A stretch of 42,201 bases of DNA from Clostridia bacterium. GTDB lineage: Bacteria > Bacillota > Clostridia > Oscillospirales > Acutalibacteraceae. The notes under the pieces were generated by a model. It did no database searches. It saw nothing but the letters and a program-made list of their open reading frames with translations, and was not told the origin of the DNA. Positions 14,501 to 22,433 of the stretch are shown one piece after another (positions within the stretch are counted from its first letter, which is position 1; every line of letters starts with the position of its first letter). The position numbers and the translations under genes were made by a program. The stretch is from positions 1 to 42,201 of the forward strand of contig JAFQBE010000006.1 of the NCBI GenBank assembly GCA_017416765.1, given 5' to 3'.

Positions 14501-16769
14501 TGTCGGCTGGAGTGGTGTGACAGAGGGCGAAACAGTTGTAACAGAAGATATGATTGTTACGGCAGATTATGATGCTGAAATATATGAAGTCAACATCTAT
14601 GACTTTGATATGAATGTTATCGGTACACAGACGGTTGAACATGGAAGTTTTGTTGACCTTCCTGATGAAATTGAGAAATCAAAGTATATTTTCCTTGGTT
14701 GGAAATCCGCAAATGATAACAGCACAGTCAGCGCAGTAACCGGTGATATGGATGTGTACCCGGTATACATTTTCACTGAAACTACGGAAAGTCCCACAGC
14801 TTCACTTGATTCAGGTGTATATAAAGAAAATCAGACACTTGAGCTCAGCTGTCCTACAGAGTCGTCTGTTATTCACTACACAACTGATGGCACAAATCCT
14901 CTTGATTCTTTGACCGCAAAGCTTTATGAAGAGCCGATTGTGCTTGATAGAAGCATGGAAATAAAGTTTGTAGCAAGCACGTTTGAAATGAATGACAGTG
15001 ATGTTGTAACTCGAGTTTATGCAATTAACAGCGGCGAAGGCACGAGCGACTGGATGCAGTTGAACGATGTGCCGGATTATGTGCTTGGAAATATGGCTGA
15101 TTATTCTGTACAACAGGATACAGGCTACCGTTACAAGGATGTGATTGTTACTTCGTCAACTTCCGAAATTGCTGCTCTTGAAGCAAGCGGATGGAGTAAT
15201 GAGGGCTATGAATACGGCAATCAAAGCGAGTGGGTGCTTGAAAAGCCTGTGCTTGAAGATGTCGAATATGAAATTATTGAACAGAAACCGCCTCAGGTTG
15301 AAGAAACACATTATCAATATACTCATTATAAGTATTACGATGATGCTTCGGGCAAATATATCTTTAGCGCTACCGAGGTTGATGGTGCAGAAGGTGAGTG
15401 GGAAACATACACCTCTCCTGTTCGTCTTACGGTAAGCGGCTTTGTTAGCGGAACAACAACAGCATATTATTTGTATAACGGTGAGGAATGGTATAACCAA
15501 AAGCCTGTTACTGTAATGGTTGACCCTGGTTATATGATGTACAGCTACAAGGTTAAAAATTATACCCTGACAAAATGGACAGCGTGGACTGTTGAAGCAC
15601 CCGCTGCTGATGAAGCACGAGAAATTCAGACTGATACTGTTTATTGCTACACAGCACCGGATATGTGCCTTGTAGAAATTGTTTCCGATTTTTATTCTTC
15701 AACTCAGCTTGGTATTGTGGGTAAAACGCTTGATGTTGATACAACACTTTTCACAATGGAAGGCTTTATCTTTGACGGATTCTACAAGGATGCTGAGTTT
15801 ACTGAAAAGTGGGATGTTGAAAATGATGTTTTAACTGGAAATGTTAAGCTTTATGCAAAAAATTCGCTTAAGTCTTATACTGTAAAATTCTGTGATGATA
15901 AAGGTAATGTTCTTGACACACAGACTGTCGAGCACGGCAGTGCTGCAACAGCTCCTGATGTTAAAATTGAAGACGGATATGTTCTTATAGGCTGGGATAC
16001 CGATGAATATCTGCGAGTTGAAAGAGATGTTACTGTTACAGCGGTTATTAAGGCTGAATCTGAAATAACTCAGGTAAAGCTTAACAGAAGTAAGTTTACC
16101 ACCACCGTGGGTTCGGCATTTTATCTCAATGCTACGGTTACACCCATTACTCTTGAAGACAAAGCTGTTACTTGGTCTTCAAGTGATTATTCAGTAGCAG
16201 AAGTTAACGATGAGGGTGTTGTTCTTGCTGTTTCTTTAGGTATAGCTACTATTACAGCAACAGCATTCGACGGAACAACTGCTTGCTGCTTTGTAACAGT
16301 AACAGGTAGTACAGACAGCGAGCTTTCACTTTCACTTTCAACAAGCCTTACAGTCGATGATTCCGGTTATTTGAGGAATATTCCGATAATTACTGATGAA
16401 ATTCTTGACACACATATTGCGGCAACAGCCGGTGAAATAAAAGCTCAGTTCATCAATACTGATATTGCTGTTGTTGACATTAACGGTAATGCTGTTTCTG
16501 ATAACGCACCGATAGGTACAGGCAGCAGGGTTATACTTATGGATGGTGAAAGCGTTGTTGACTCAATAACTGTTGTTATCACAGGCGATTATAACGGAGA
16601 CGGTTATATAAACAATCGTGATGCTTCAATGATAACTCGTTATCTTGTTGATAAGGAAAAAGCAGAACTTTATCAGATGCTTGCTATTGATGTTAATGGC
16701 GACGGCTATGTAAATAACCGTGATGCTTCAATGGTATCAAGATATCTTGTAGGCAAAGAAAAACTGTAA
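11523..16769 (+). CDS. Giant M23 peptidase with InlB-type repeats and C-terminal dockerin
   Basis: A 1748-residue exported protein. A signal peptide (about 1-40) precedes an M23/LytM zinc endopeptidase domain (about 60-190) with all key residues: HYGTD (His79, Asp83), His144 and HLH (His174, His176). M23 enzymes cut peptidoglycan cross-bridges. Then come a fibronectin-III-like domain (260-345), two InlB-type beta-grasp repeats (349-472), W-x-x-W-rich modules (578-793 and 1172-1379), three more InlB repeats (892-1089), a chitobiase-C-like domain (1089-1169), further InlB repeats (1379-1513) and a Big2-type Ig domain (1513-1596). The final 60 residues are a dockerin with two calcium loops (DYNGDGYINNRD, DVNGDGYVNNRD). 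ATG 11523 has the strong site ACGGAGGT and overlaps the preceding cohesin gene, so the two are translated together. Confidence 0.9.
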   Translation: MKTIFKRIFAAVLVAFMLFGSAPGEAFTGISSLFSIEAEAADLADPVFPVANTSNLYVITYGGESWYYSQGREDFTGGHYGTDYRAVDISGTGATRGTAVRAIDDGVVVRVRGTDGSVYIRHTRTLKLYDNSHAYSEWYTISAHMQNISVKTGDRVSRGQKIGEVGNTGTSAIHLHFSITTKLYNGNDGFHYGFNYPGAKNEQTLKQYSNYTISPMWINDTYRSVYYRAYTNNSAHASALRRITGGTENAPASTAEIVTKPAAPSISADKTGNIPLNSKITYKWNAVSNATGYKVYLDGELIENIGNKTSYVMDAVYHGTYNFSVKAYNSKYESNFSNTVTSQTRVPSKVTFVDWDGTVIDSPRYVEFGSNAIAPDIPEREGYTFAGWDKSLNKITEDTVITATYKINKYKIKFLDYEGNVVSTQTVEYMKDAVAPSSPATPTGYEFFGWDSEKYLSVKEDATIRGIYAWGNDELPIVAEITTAKRQEDGYYVYFDLTNYPDSTTRGRAIVSLKTAEGKLVDTTESAAFSIPASGEKTGMEVFIPCEYSASTVELIIVDSFSSGVPISKSVSIEVDQALEWSDWSDEAPEEGTYTDLETRTVYRYRDKEFTTANTSSLSGWSRTNDTPTWKWSSYGNWSSWSKTKVTSSDYRKVETKTVTDQAGYTQYRYWRYINSTNGNLGSYTFGTYGWAGVCYNYQEIYLNYALSLKDSANGLYGEALYNGGFRAARNGWFFGESTWIPAVTHTEYRYADRTKIYTYYFYRWLDWSDWSASAVEATDNRQVESKTQYRFRNEFGDAGIEDNSGSLINVDYTVDSSLGGKQATVFVHKYNEASDWTCEHVKQFEIPADGDISFSFKPREELSAVTGDYTVSLGIEGNTNTIIIKTIEAPKPEYTVTFRDWDGTIIDTQTVEQGKTAAYPENSPEREGYDFVGWSSTLTNINADVEIEARYVIKTYDVIFVDWTAKSIVTKTFEHGEFLTPPEATTVEGYNFVGWSGVTEGETVVTEDMIVTADYDAEIYEVNIYDFDMNVIGTQTVEHGSFVDLPDEIEKSKYIFLGWKSANDNSTVSAVTGDMDVYPVYIFTETTESPTASLDSGVYKENQTLELSCPTESSVIHYTTDGTNPLDSLTAKLYEEPIVLDRSMEIKFVASTFEMNDSDVVTRVYAINSGEGTSDWMQLNDVPDYVLGNMADYSVQQDTGYRYKDVIVTSSTSEIAALEASGWSNEGYEYGNQSEWVLEKPVLEDVEYEIIEQKPPQVEETHYQYTHYKYYDDASGKYIFSATEVDGAEGEWETYTSPVRLTVSGFVSGTTTAYYLYNGEEWYNQKPVTVMVDPGYMMYSYKVKNYTLTKWTAWTVEAPAADEAREIQTDTVYCYTAPDMCLVEIVSDFYSSTQLGIVGKTLDVDTTLFTMEGFIFDGFYKDAEFTEKWDVENDVLTGNVKLYAKNSLKSYTVKFCDDKGNVLDTQTVEHGSAATAPDVKIEDGYVLIGWDTDEYLRVERDVTVTAVIKAESEITQVKLNRSKFTTTVGSAFYLNATVTPITLEDKAVTWSSSDYSVAEVNDEGVVLAVSLGIATITATAFDGTTACCFVTVTGSTDSELSLSLSTSLTVDDSGYLRNIPIITDEILDTHIAATAGEIKAQFINTDIAVVDINGNAVSDNAPIGTGSRVILMDGESVVDSITVVITGDYNGDGYINNRDASMITRYLVDKEKAELYQMLAIDVNGDGYVNNRDASMVSRYLVGKEKL

Positions 16770-16777
16770 AATCAAAG

Positions 16778-16805
16778 TATCCGACGGGCTTTTGCCCGTC
16801 GGATA
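16778..16805 (+). terminator. Perfect hairpin between the dockerin and tri-cohesin genes
   Basis: TATCCGACGGGC (16778-16789), TTTT loop, GCCCGTCGGATA (16794-16805). There is no T-run after it, so it may attenuate or stabilise the upstream mRNA end rather than fully terminate. No separate promoter is visible before the next gene. Confidence 0.65.
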
Positions 16806-16831
16806 TGGATTTAGATTAGGTTGTGATGTAA

Positions 16832-18712
16832 TTGTTAAACAAGTTTAAGAAAATAATTGCATTGATTTTATCTGTGGTTATTGTTTTTACGGCTACAGTT
16901 ATTGCCAGTGCAAAAGCAACCCCCACTTTTTATATTGAACAGTGTGCAGCTGTTGCAGGCGAAACAATAGTTGTACCGGTTTGCATATCCAATAATCCGG
17001 GAATAATGGGCTTTTCTGTTGTTGTTGAATATGATTCTGATATTTTTACGCCCATTCAAACCATTGCTTTTGATATACTTTCAGCCGGAACACTTAATGA
17101 CAACATAGGAACTGGTAAGAAAAATATAGTAAAGACTGTTTTTACTGCTTCTGAAAATATATGTGGCGATGGTATCTTGTTCTTTATAGAGTTCAGCATA
17201 AGCGAATCTGCGCAAGGCAACTATGATTTTAAAATTTCATATTTACAGAGCGATACATTTAATGAAGATTGGGAAGATGTTATATTTGAGTGTATAAGCT
17301 CCACTACGAATATTATTAAAAGTGATGTAGAAAGCCCTGCTGTTTTTTCTGTCGAATCAGTTACAGGATATTGCGGCGATAAAGTGAGAGTAGCAATTAA
17401 CGCTGAAAATGCTCTTGGGGCAATGGATTTTACGCTTAAAATTGGTTTTGATAAATCAGTATTGGATTTAACTAAGGTTGAGGTGACTGATTCAACGGAT
17501 TCCGCAAACGGCACACACATTACAGACTATGCTTCGAATTATATTTCTTTTTCGTATTCTGGTGTAATCAGTGAAGAAGGACCGATTTATTATTTGAATT
17601 TTGACATACAGGGCTATGATGCGGGTGTGCAGGATATTACAATTTCGTGTGAAAAAATCAGTTTTATTGAAACTTTTGAAAAAGATGTTGTCTGTAAAAA
17701 CGGTATGGTTGAAATTGTAAATCCGTTTGAGAATGAATACTGTTATGCATATACGGTTGATGAGGTTGTTCTTAAAGAAAAGCAAATTGAAGTTCCAGTA
17801 AAGTTAATCAATAACAACGGCATAATGGGCTTTGGAATGAACATATATTTTGATAATTCCCTCGTAAAAGTTGTTGATGTGGTAAAGACAAAATCTCTTA
17901 ATAAAGGTAATTTCGATTACAGTGTATCGGTAATTTCTGATGGTGAAGAGTCTGCAGGAATGATAAATGTAGTATGGAATCACAGCGAAAATATGCTTGA
18001 TGACGGTGAAATCTTTTCAATAGTGTTTGAGCTTACCGGTGATGAAATACCTGATGAAATTCCTGTTGCTTTTGAAGTGCGTCAGGAAGATTCATACAAT
18101 GAAAACTGGGAAGATGTTTCAGTCGTATTTGATCCTCAGTTTTATATGATTTCTCTTTCATACATTCGTCTGAATGCATTTAAAACTCAGTTACATATAG
18201 GTGAAAAAACTTCTGTGTCCGGTGTTTGCAGATCGGGCGGTGAGGACATTGATGCTATGTTGTTTTCAACTAATCCTGCTGTAGCAAAGGTTGAAAGCGA
18301 CGGCACTATAATTGCAGTGGGCAGCGGAAGTGCAACTATAATTGGTCAGTCACTTGACGGAAAGCTGAGCGACAGCATTAAAATTAATGTCAGTGCTTCT
18401 CAACCTAATTTGAAAATATACAGCTTTAGTGATTCTTTTGATTTTAAGGTTAACCTGTTAAAAAAATATTCGTCTGCTACTATGAATTTAGGCTATAAAG
18501 TTCAAAATTGCGAAAAAGCTGTTAGCTTTAAGTGGTCATCTTCAAATAAAAAAGTAAAAATTGACCAAAATGGCAAGATTACCAATACAGGAAATTTTGC
18601 ACGATCTTCAACGATAACGCTTACGGCTTATGATGCACAGGGTAACGTCGTAGCAAAATCAAGTGTAAAAGTAAGATTTTTTAAATTAAAATGGCAGCTT
18701 AATAAGTCTTGA
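16832..18712 (+). CDS. Three-cohesin scaffold-like surface protein
   Basis: A 626-residue exported protein that starts at TTG 16832 behind an AGGTTGTGATG ribosome site. The signal peptide covers about residues 1-28. Cohesin-like domain 1 (28-160) and domain 3 (303-440) carry the local signature D-T/S-F/Y-N-E-x-W-E-D-V. Domain 2 (167-292) lacks it and is more diverged. A Big2-type Ig domain (443-523) and a second Ig-like domain (526-626, ending FFKLKWQL) complete the protein. There is no transmembrane segment and no dockerin, so attachment to the cell must be indirect or through the C-terminal domain. With three receptor modules it resembles a small scaffoldin able to gather several dockerin proteins, of which only one is in the window. 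Confidence 0.83.
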   Translation: MLNKFKKIIALILSVVIVFTATVIASAKATPTFYIEQCAAVAGETIVVPVCISNNPGIMGFSVVVEYDSDIFTPIQTIAFDILSAGTLNDNIGTGKKNIVKTVFTASENICGDGILFFIEFSISESAQGNYDFKISYLQSDTFNEDWEDVIFECISSTTNIIKSDVESPAVFSVESVTGYCGDKVRVAINAENALGAMDFTLKIGFDKSVLDLTKVEVTDSTDSANGTHITDYASNYISFSYSGVISEEGPIYYLNFDIQGYDAGVQDITISCEKISFIETFEKDVVCKNGMVEIVNPFENEYCYAYTVDEVVLKEKQIEVPVKLINNNGIMGFGMNIYFDNSLVKVVDVVKTKSLNKGNFDYSVSVISDGEESAGMINVVWNHSENMLDDGEIFSIVFELTGDEIPDEIPVAFEVRQEDSYNENWEDVSVVFDPQFYMISLSYIRLNAFKTQLHIGEKTSVSGVCRSGGEDIDAMLFSTNPAVAKVESDGTIIAVGSGSATIIGQSLDGKLSDSIKINVSASQPNLKIYSFSDSFDFKVNLLKKYSSATMNLGYKVQNCEKAVSFKWSSSNKKVKIDQNGKITNTGNFARSSTITLTAYDAQGNVVAKSSVKVRFFKLKWQLNKS

Positions 18713-18737
18713 TTTACTCGATTTCGGTATAAAAATA

Positions 18738-18766
18738 TTGTAATATTCCAATTAATATGATATATT
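18738..18766 (+). promoter_or_regulatory. Sigma-A-like promoter of the LRR surface gene
   Basis: TTGTAA (18738-18743), 17 bases, TATATT (18761-18766), in the gap before TTG 18796. It suggests the LRR gene can be transcribed independently of the cohesin operon. Confidence 0.5.
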
Positions 18767-18795
18767 TTTAATAACCGATTGCGAGGTGTTATATT

Positions 18796-21700
18796 TTGAA
18801 AAAATTAATTTTTCTGCTTCTTGCAGCTGTAATACTTTCGGGTCAGATAATTTTTTCTGAACCCGATTTTGCCTTTGTTTCTTCAGCTGCGGATAACAAA
18901 TGCGGCGACAATATTACCTGGTATGTTGATACACAGTCCGGTGTGCTGACACTTGAGGGGACAGGCAAAACTTACGATTATGCAGTCGGCAGCGCACCTT
19001 GGGACAAGTATTACAGCTACATAACAAGTGTTACAGTAGGCGAGGGCATAACCTACCTTATGGAGGGTACGCTTGACAAGCTTTATAATGTTCAGACATT
19101 AACACTTCCGTCAACTATCGAAGAAATACATACTCACGCTGAAATGTTTTCGCTTGAAAATATTATTTTCCCCGAGAAAACAGAGCTGCGGTATGTCTAT
19201 TATCAATTCGCTGACGAAAGTCCGTGGTATTTGAATCAACCTGACGGTTCGCTTATTTATTTCGGTTCTTTTTTGTTTGACATCAAGGGTGATTTGCCTG
19301 ATGATGTGACTTCACTTGAAATACGGGACGGTACTACCGCTATCGGCTGCCGTGCATTGAGTTATGAAACAAATCTTATCAATATATCATTTCCCGACAG
19401 CCTGAAATATCTTGGTGAGCACGCAGTTTATAAAACCGGTTGGTATGAGTCGCAGCCTGACGGTTGGGTTTATGCCGGTAAGGTTCTGCTTGGTTACAAG
19501 GGTGATATTCCCGATGTGAACTGTGTGTTGCGTGAGGATACTAAAGCTATAGCTGATTACGCTTTCTATAGTGATGATTATTTGGAAAGTATAGTTATAC
19601 CTGCTTCTCTTGAGGAGATTGGAAAAAGTGCTTTTAACAGCTGTCAGGAGCTTACAGAGGTTGTTTTTGAAGAAGATTCTTCATTGAGGGTTATTCACAG
19701 CAGCGCTTTTAATTATACAAGCCTCAGAGAATTTGATATTCCTGAAAGCGTTGTTAAAATCGGCAGTGACGCTTTTTCGGCAACGGATATAAGGTACATA
19801 TTAATTCCTGCTAACGTTCTAAGCTGTGACGGTGCGTTTACCGATATGGAAAACGCACGCAGTATTGATGTTTCTCCCGATAATCCAAACTATTGGTCAA
19901 ACAACAGCGGTATAGTTTTCAGTAAGGATAAATCCGTTTTGCACTTCTTTCCGGGTGACAGCTCAATGACCGAATATACCGTACCTGCAGGTACAAAGCA
20001 TATAGCTTACGCTGCTTTTTCAGGCACAAATCTGAAAAAAATTACTCTAAACGATGACCTTGAAACGGCAGGTGAGTATATTTTTTCGGGCAGCTATAAT
20101 CTATATAATATTAATTTAGGCTCAGGCTTGTCGGTAATTAATTCAAATATGCTGCGTGGGTCAAGCCTTAATTACAAGGAATTGGTTATTCCCGAAAACA
20201 TCAAGACGATAGAAAAAATGGCTTTTTCTGTAAGCTCGCTTAAGGATATATATTTCCTCACAAAGGATGCAACCTTTGCTCGTCAGAGCGTATACCATAC
20301 CGATAAGGTTGTTATTCATTGCTATGAGGGTTCAACGGCACAGCAATATGCTGAAGAATACGGCATACAGTATATACTTTTTGAAGACGAACCCTTTACG
20401 AGGATGCTGGAGGAGCTTATTTTTAAGGCAGAAGGGGTTTATCGTCCGAACTATTCTGAAAAAAGTCTTGCCGAGCTTGATGCGGCTGTTAATGCTGTTG
20501 ATTTGGATAAAGAGAATTTGACTCAACAGCAGGTTGATGAATGGTATAAAGCAATATCGGCTGCTCTTGACGGGCTTAGTGTCGGTGCGGCTGACTGTAC
20601 AGAGCTTGATAAAGCAATTAAAAAATCAGCTTCAGTCGATCGCAGTCTTTATACCGCCGAAAGCCTCGCAAGGCTTGATGCTGCACTTGCTGCGGTTAAT
20701 GGCGACCCGACCAAAGCAGAGCAAAGTCAGGTTGACGCTTGGGCACAGGCAATAGAAAAAGCACTTGCTTCTCTTGAGTATCTGCCTGCGGATTATTCTT
20801 CGGTTGAAGAAGCAGTACGTACTGCTTCTTCAATTGACAGGCGTTATTACTCAGATTACACACTTACCTTGCTTGATAATGCTGTGAAGGCTGTAATATA
20901 CGGACTTGATATTACGCAGCAGAATATTGTTGACGGGTATGCACAGGCAATAATGCTTGCGATTGGCAGATTGGAATACGCCGCCGTTGTTTTAAGGCAT
21001 GATGTATGCGGTGTTATAGTTTCTGCTACAACAAAAGAAATAAAACCCGATACATCGTTGTCTGTTGAAACGGTTGATCCCTCAAACTATGAGGGGACTA
21101 ATTTTGCCGTAGGCGGTTCAATACGAAGCTTGCATTTTTACGATATTAACTTAATTTATCAGAATAGTACCGTTCAGCCCGACGGAACGGTTAGCGTAAA
21201 AATTAAGTTGGCGGACGGTGTTGATCCTGCAAAATGCAAGGTATATCATGTTACGGACGATATAGTAAATCCTTTAGTGCGTTTTACCAGCACAATTGAC
21301 GGCAACTATATAACCTTTGAAACCGACCATTTCAGCGAATTTGCGGTTATTGAGGTTGAGCCGGTAGTAACGTCTATAGAAATTAAATCATTGCCTGCTA
21401 TAACTGAATATAATATAGGCGATTCGCTTGACCTGTCCGGTCTTAGTGTTGTGGCTTATTACAGCGATTCCTCTGTTAAGCAGATTGACGATTACAATGT
21501 CAGTATGACTGATATGTCATCTTTAGGCGTTAAAAAAGTTACGGTTTATTATACTTTTTCCGGTGTTACAAAAACAGCGGAATTTGAAATAACTGTTACC
21601 GATTCCGAGTGCTCGGCAGACATTTTGTTTGAATCAGTTTCCGTAGAACGGGTCAACAAAAAGATTGGCATTTTTCAGCTTTACACAAAGGCTTTCGTTA

Positions 21701-21969
21701 ATCTTGAATGTGTTACCAATAACATAGGGGAAAGCACAGTGCATTGGCGGTCTGATAATCCAAAGGTTAAGGTTGATTCAAACGGCAGGATAACCTGCAG
21801 TGGATTGTTCGGTGCAAAGTCCGCAAATATAACTGTTGAAATTTTGGATTCGGAAGGTAATATAGTAGCAACTGATACCGTTCAGGTTGTGTTTTATAAG
21901 CTGTCTTTTCAACTGTCCAAATTTGCGTCGCAGCTTTTCGGCAGAATTATGAATGCAATGATATTTTAA
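18796..21969 (+). CDS. Large LRR surface protein with FIVAR-like and Ig-like domains
   Basis: A 1057-residue exported protein with a TTG start preceded by GAGGTG at good spacing. The signal peptide (about 1-31) is followed by BspA-type leucine-rich repeats (36-526), usually involved in adhesion. Three helical FIVAR-like repeats follow (532-732; for example SVDRSLYTAESLARLDAALA). After these come a beta domain (735-855, ending HFSEFAVIEVE), a Big_3-like Ig domain (856-937, YNIGDSLDLSGLSVVAYYSD) and a C-terminal Ig-like domain (939-1057). The last domain closely resembles that of the tri-cohesin protein: both contain W-x-S-x-N-x-K-V-K and end F-x-K-L-x-x-Q-L. It has no dockerin, so membership in the cohesin complex is unproven; shared location and shared C-terminal domain suggest a common surface fate. 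Confidence 0.85.
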   Translation: MKKLIFLLLAAVILSGQIIFSEPDFAFVSSAADNKCGDNITWYVDTQSGVLTLEGTGKTYDYAVGSAPWDKYYSYITSVTVGEGITYLMEGTLDKLYNVQTLTLPSTIEEIHTHAEMFSLENIIFPEKTELRYVYYQFADESPWYLNQPDGSLIYFGSFLFDIKGDLPDDVTSLEIRDGTTAIGCRALSYETNLINISFPDSLKYLGEHAVYKTGWYESQPDGWVYAGKVLLGYKGDIPDVNCVLREDTKAIADYAFYSDDYLESIVIPASLEEIGKSAFNSCQELTEVVFEEDSSLRVIHSSAFNYTSLREFDIPESVVKIGSDAFSATDIRYILIPANVLSCDGAFTDMENARSIDVSPDNPNYWSNNSGIVFSKDKSVLHFFPGDSSMTEYTVPAGTKHIAYAAFSGTNLKKITLNDDLETAGEYIFSGSYNLYNINLGSGLSVINSNMLRGSSLNYKELVIPENIKTIEKMAFSVSSLKDIYFLTKDATFARQSVYHTDKVVIHCYEGSTAQQYAEEYGIQYILFEDEPFTRMLEELIFKAEGVYRPNYSEKSLAELDAAVNAVDLDKENLTQQQVDEWYKAISAALDGLSVGAADCTELDKAIKKSASVDRSLYTAESLARLDAALAAVNGDPTKAEQSQVDAWAQAIEKALASLEYLPADYSSVEEAVRTASSIDRRYYSDYTLTLLDNAVKAVIYGLDITQQNIVDGYAQAIMLAIGRLEYAAVVLRHDVCGVIVSATTKEIKPDTSLSVETVDPSNYEGTNFAVGGSIRSLHFYDINLIYQNSTVQPDGTVSVKIKLADGVDPAKCKVYHVTDDIVNPLVRFTSTIDGNYITFETDHFSEFAVIEVEPVVTSIEIKSLPAITEYNIGDSLDLSGLSVVAYYSDSSVKQIDDYNVSMTDMSSLGVKKVTVYYTFSGVTKTAEFEITVTDSECSADILFESVSVERVNKKIGIFQLYTKAFVNLECVTNNIGESTVHWRSDNPKVKVDSNGRITCSGLFGAKSANITVEILDSEGNIVATDTVQVVFYKLSFQLSKFASQLFGRIMNAMIF

Positions 21970-21984
21970 TAAACTGTAAATATA

Positions 21985-22022
21985 AAAACTTCAGTCTGTC
22001 AATACGTATGGGCTGAAGTTTT
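21985..22022 (+). terminator. Terminator-like hairpin after the LRR gene
   Basis: AAAACTTCAG (21985-21994) pairs with CTGAAGTTTT (22013-22022), starting 15 bases after the stop. The loop is long (18 bases); the T-rich right arm may serve as the U-tract, and the A-rich left arm allows use in both directions. Confidence 0.6.
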
Positions 22023-22390
22023 GGTCTTTGTATTGTGGCTTATAAATGAGATTGTAAGAGGGAAGAAGAAGTTCTGTACGGTGAATAAATACTAATATAT
22101 TTATTATTTATCAATAGCAAACTTGTTGACTATTATGCGAAAATATTCTCAATTTAAAGTTTTAGAAAAATAATTGTGATGGTGTATAAAATGAATAACT
22201 ATTTCGTTGAAAATTAAGAAATTAAACGGATTATTCATTTTAATTCAAACCTCGTATCAAAAGCATATATTTCGAGAGTAATTAGAGAATACATAAAAGA
22301 TGGGTGTGGGTTATATGATAATCTCAAATGGTTACTTCTTATGAATATTCTTATAAATTAACATTTAAACACTTTTTAATTTATACAACA
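22023..22390 (+). other. AT-rich intergenic stretch without recognisable gene
   Basis: About 370 bases between convergent transcription units. I see no ORF with a ribosome site, no clear RNA fold and no repeat. Scattered TTGACT- and TATAAT-like words occur, as expected in AT-rich DNA. Decayed coding sequence is possible but not demonstrable by eye. Confidence 0.5.
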
Positions 22391-22427
22391 AACCGCTTCA
22401 TAGAGCTTTATGCATAATGAAGCGGTT
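22391..22427 (-). terminator. Terminator of the sulfatase operon
   Basis: AACCGCTTCAT (22391-22401) pairs perfectly with ATGAAGCGGTT (22417-22427) across a 15-base loop, 6 bases beyond the minus-strand sulfatase stop. On the minus strand it is followed by a TTGTTGTATAAATT stretch, not an ideal U-run. Confidence 0.7.
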
Positions 22428-22433
22428 CCTTAA

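Noticed and set aside
22191-22217. Tiny open frame in the AT-rich gap
   Set aside because: Eight codons with no ribosome site and no support.
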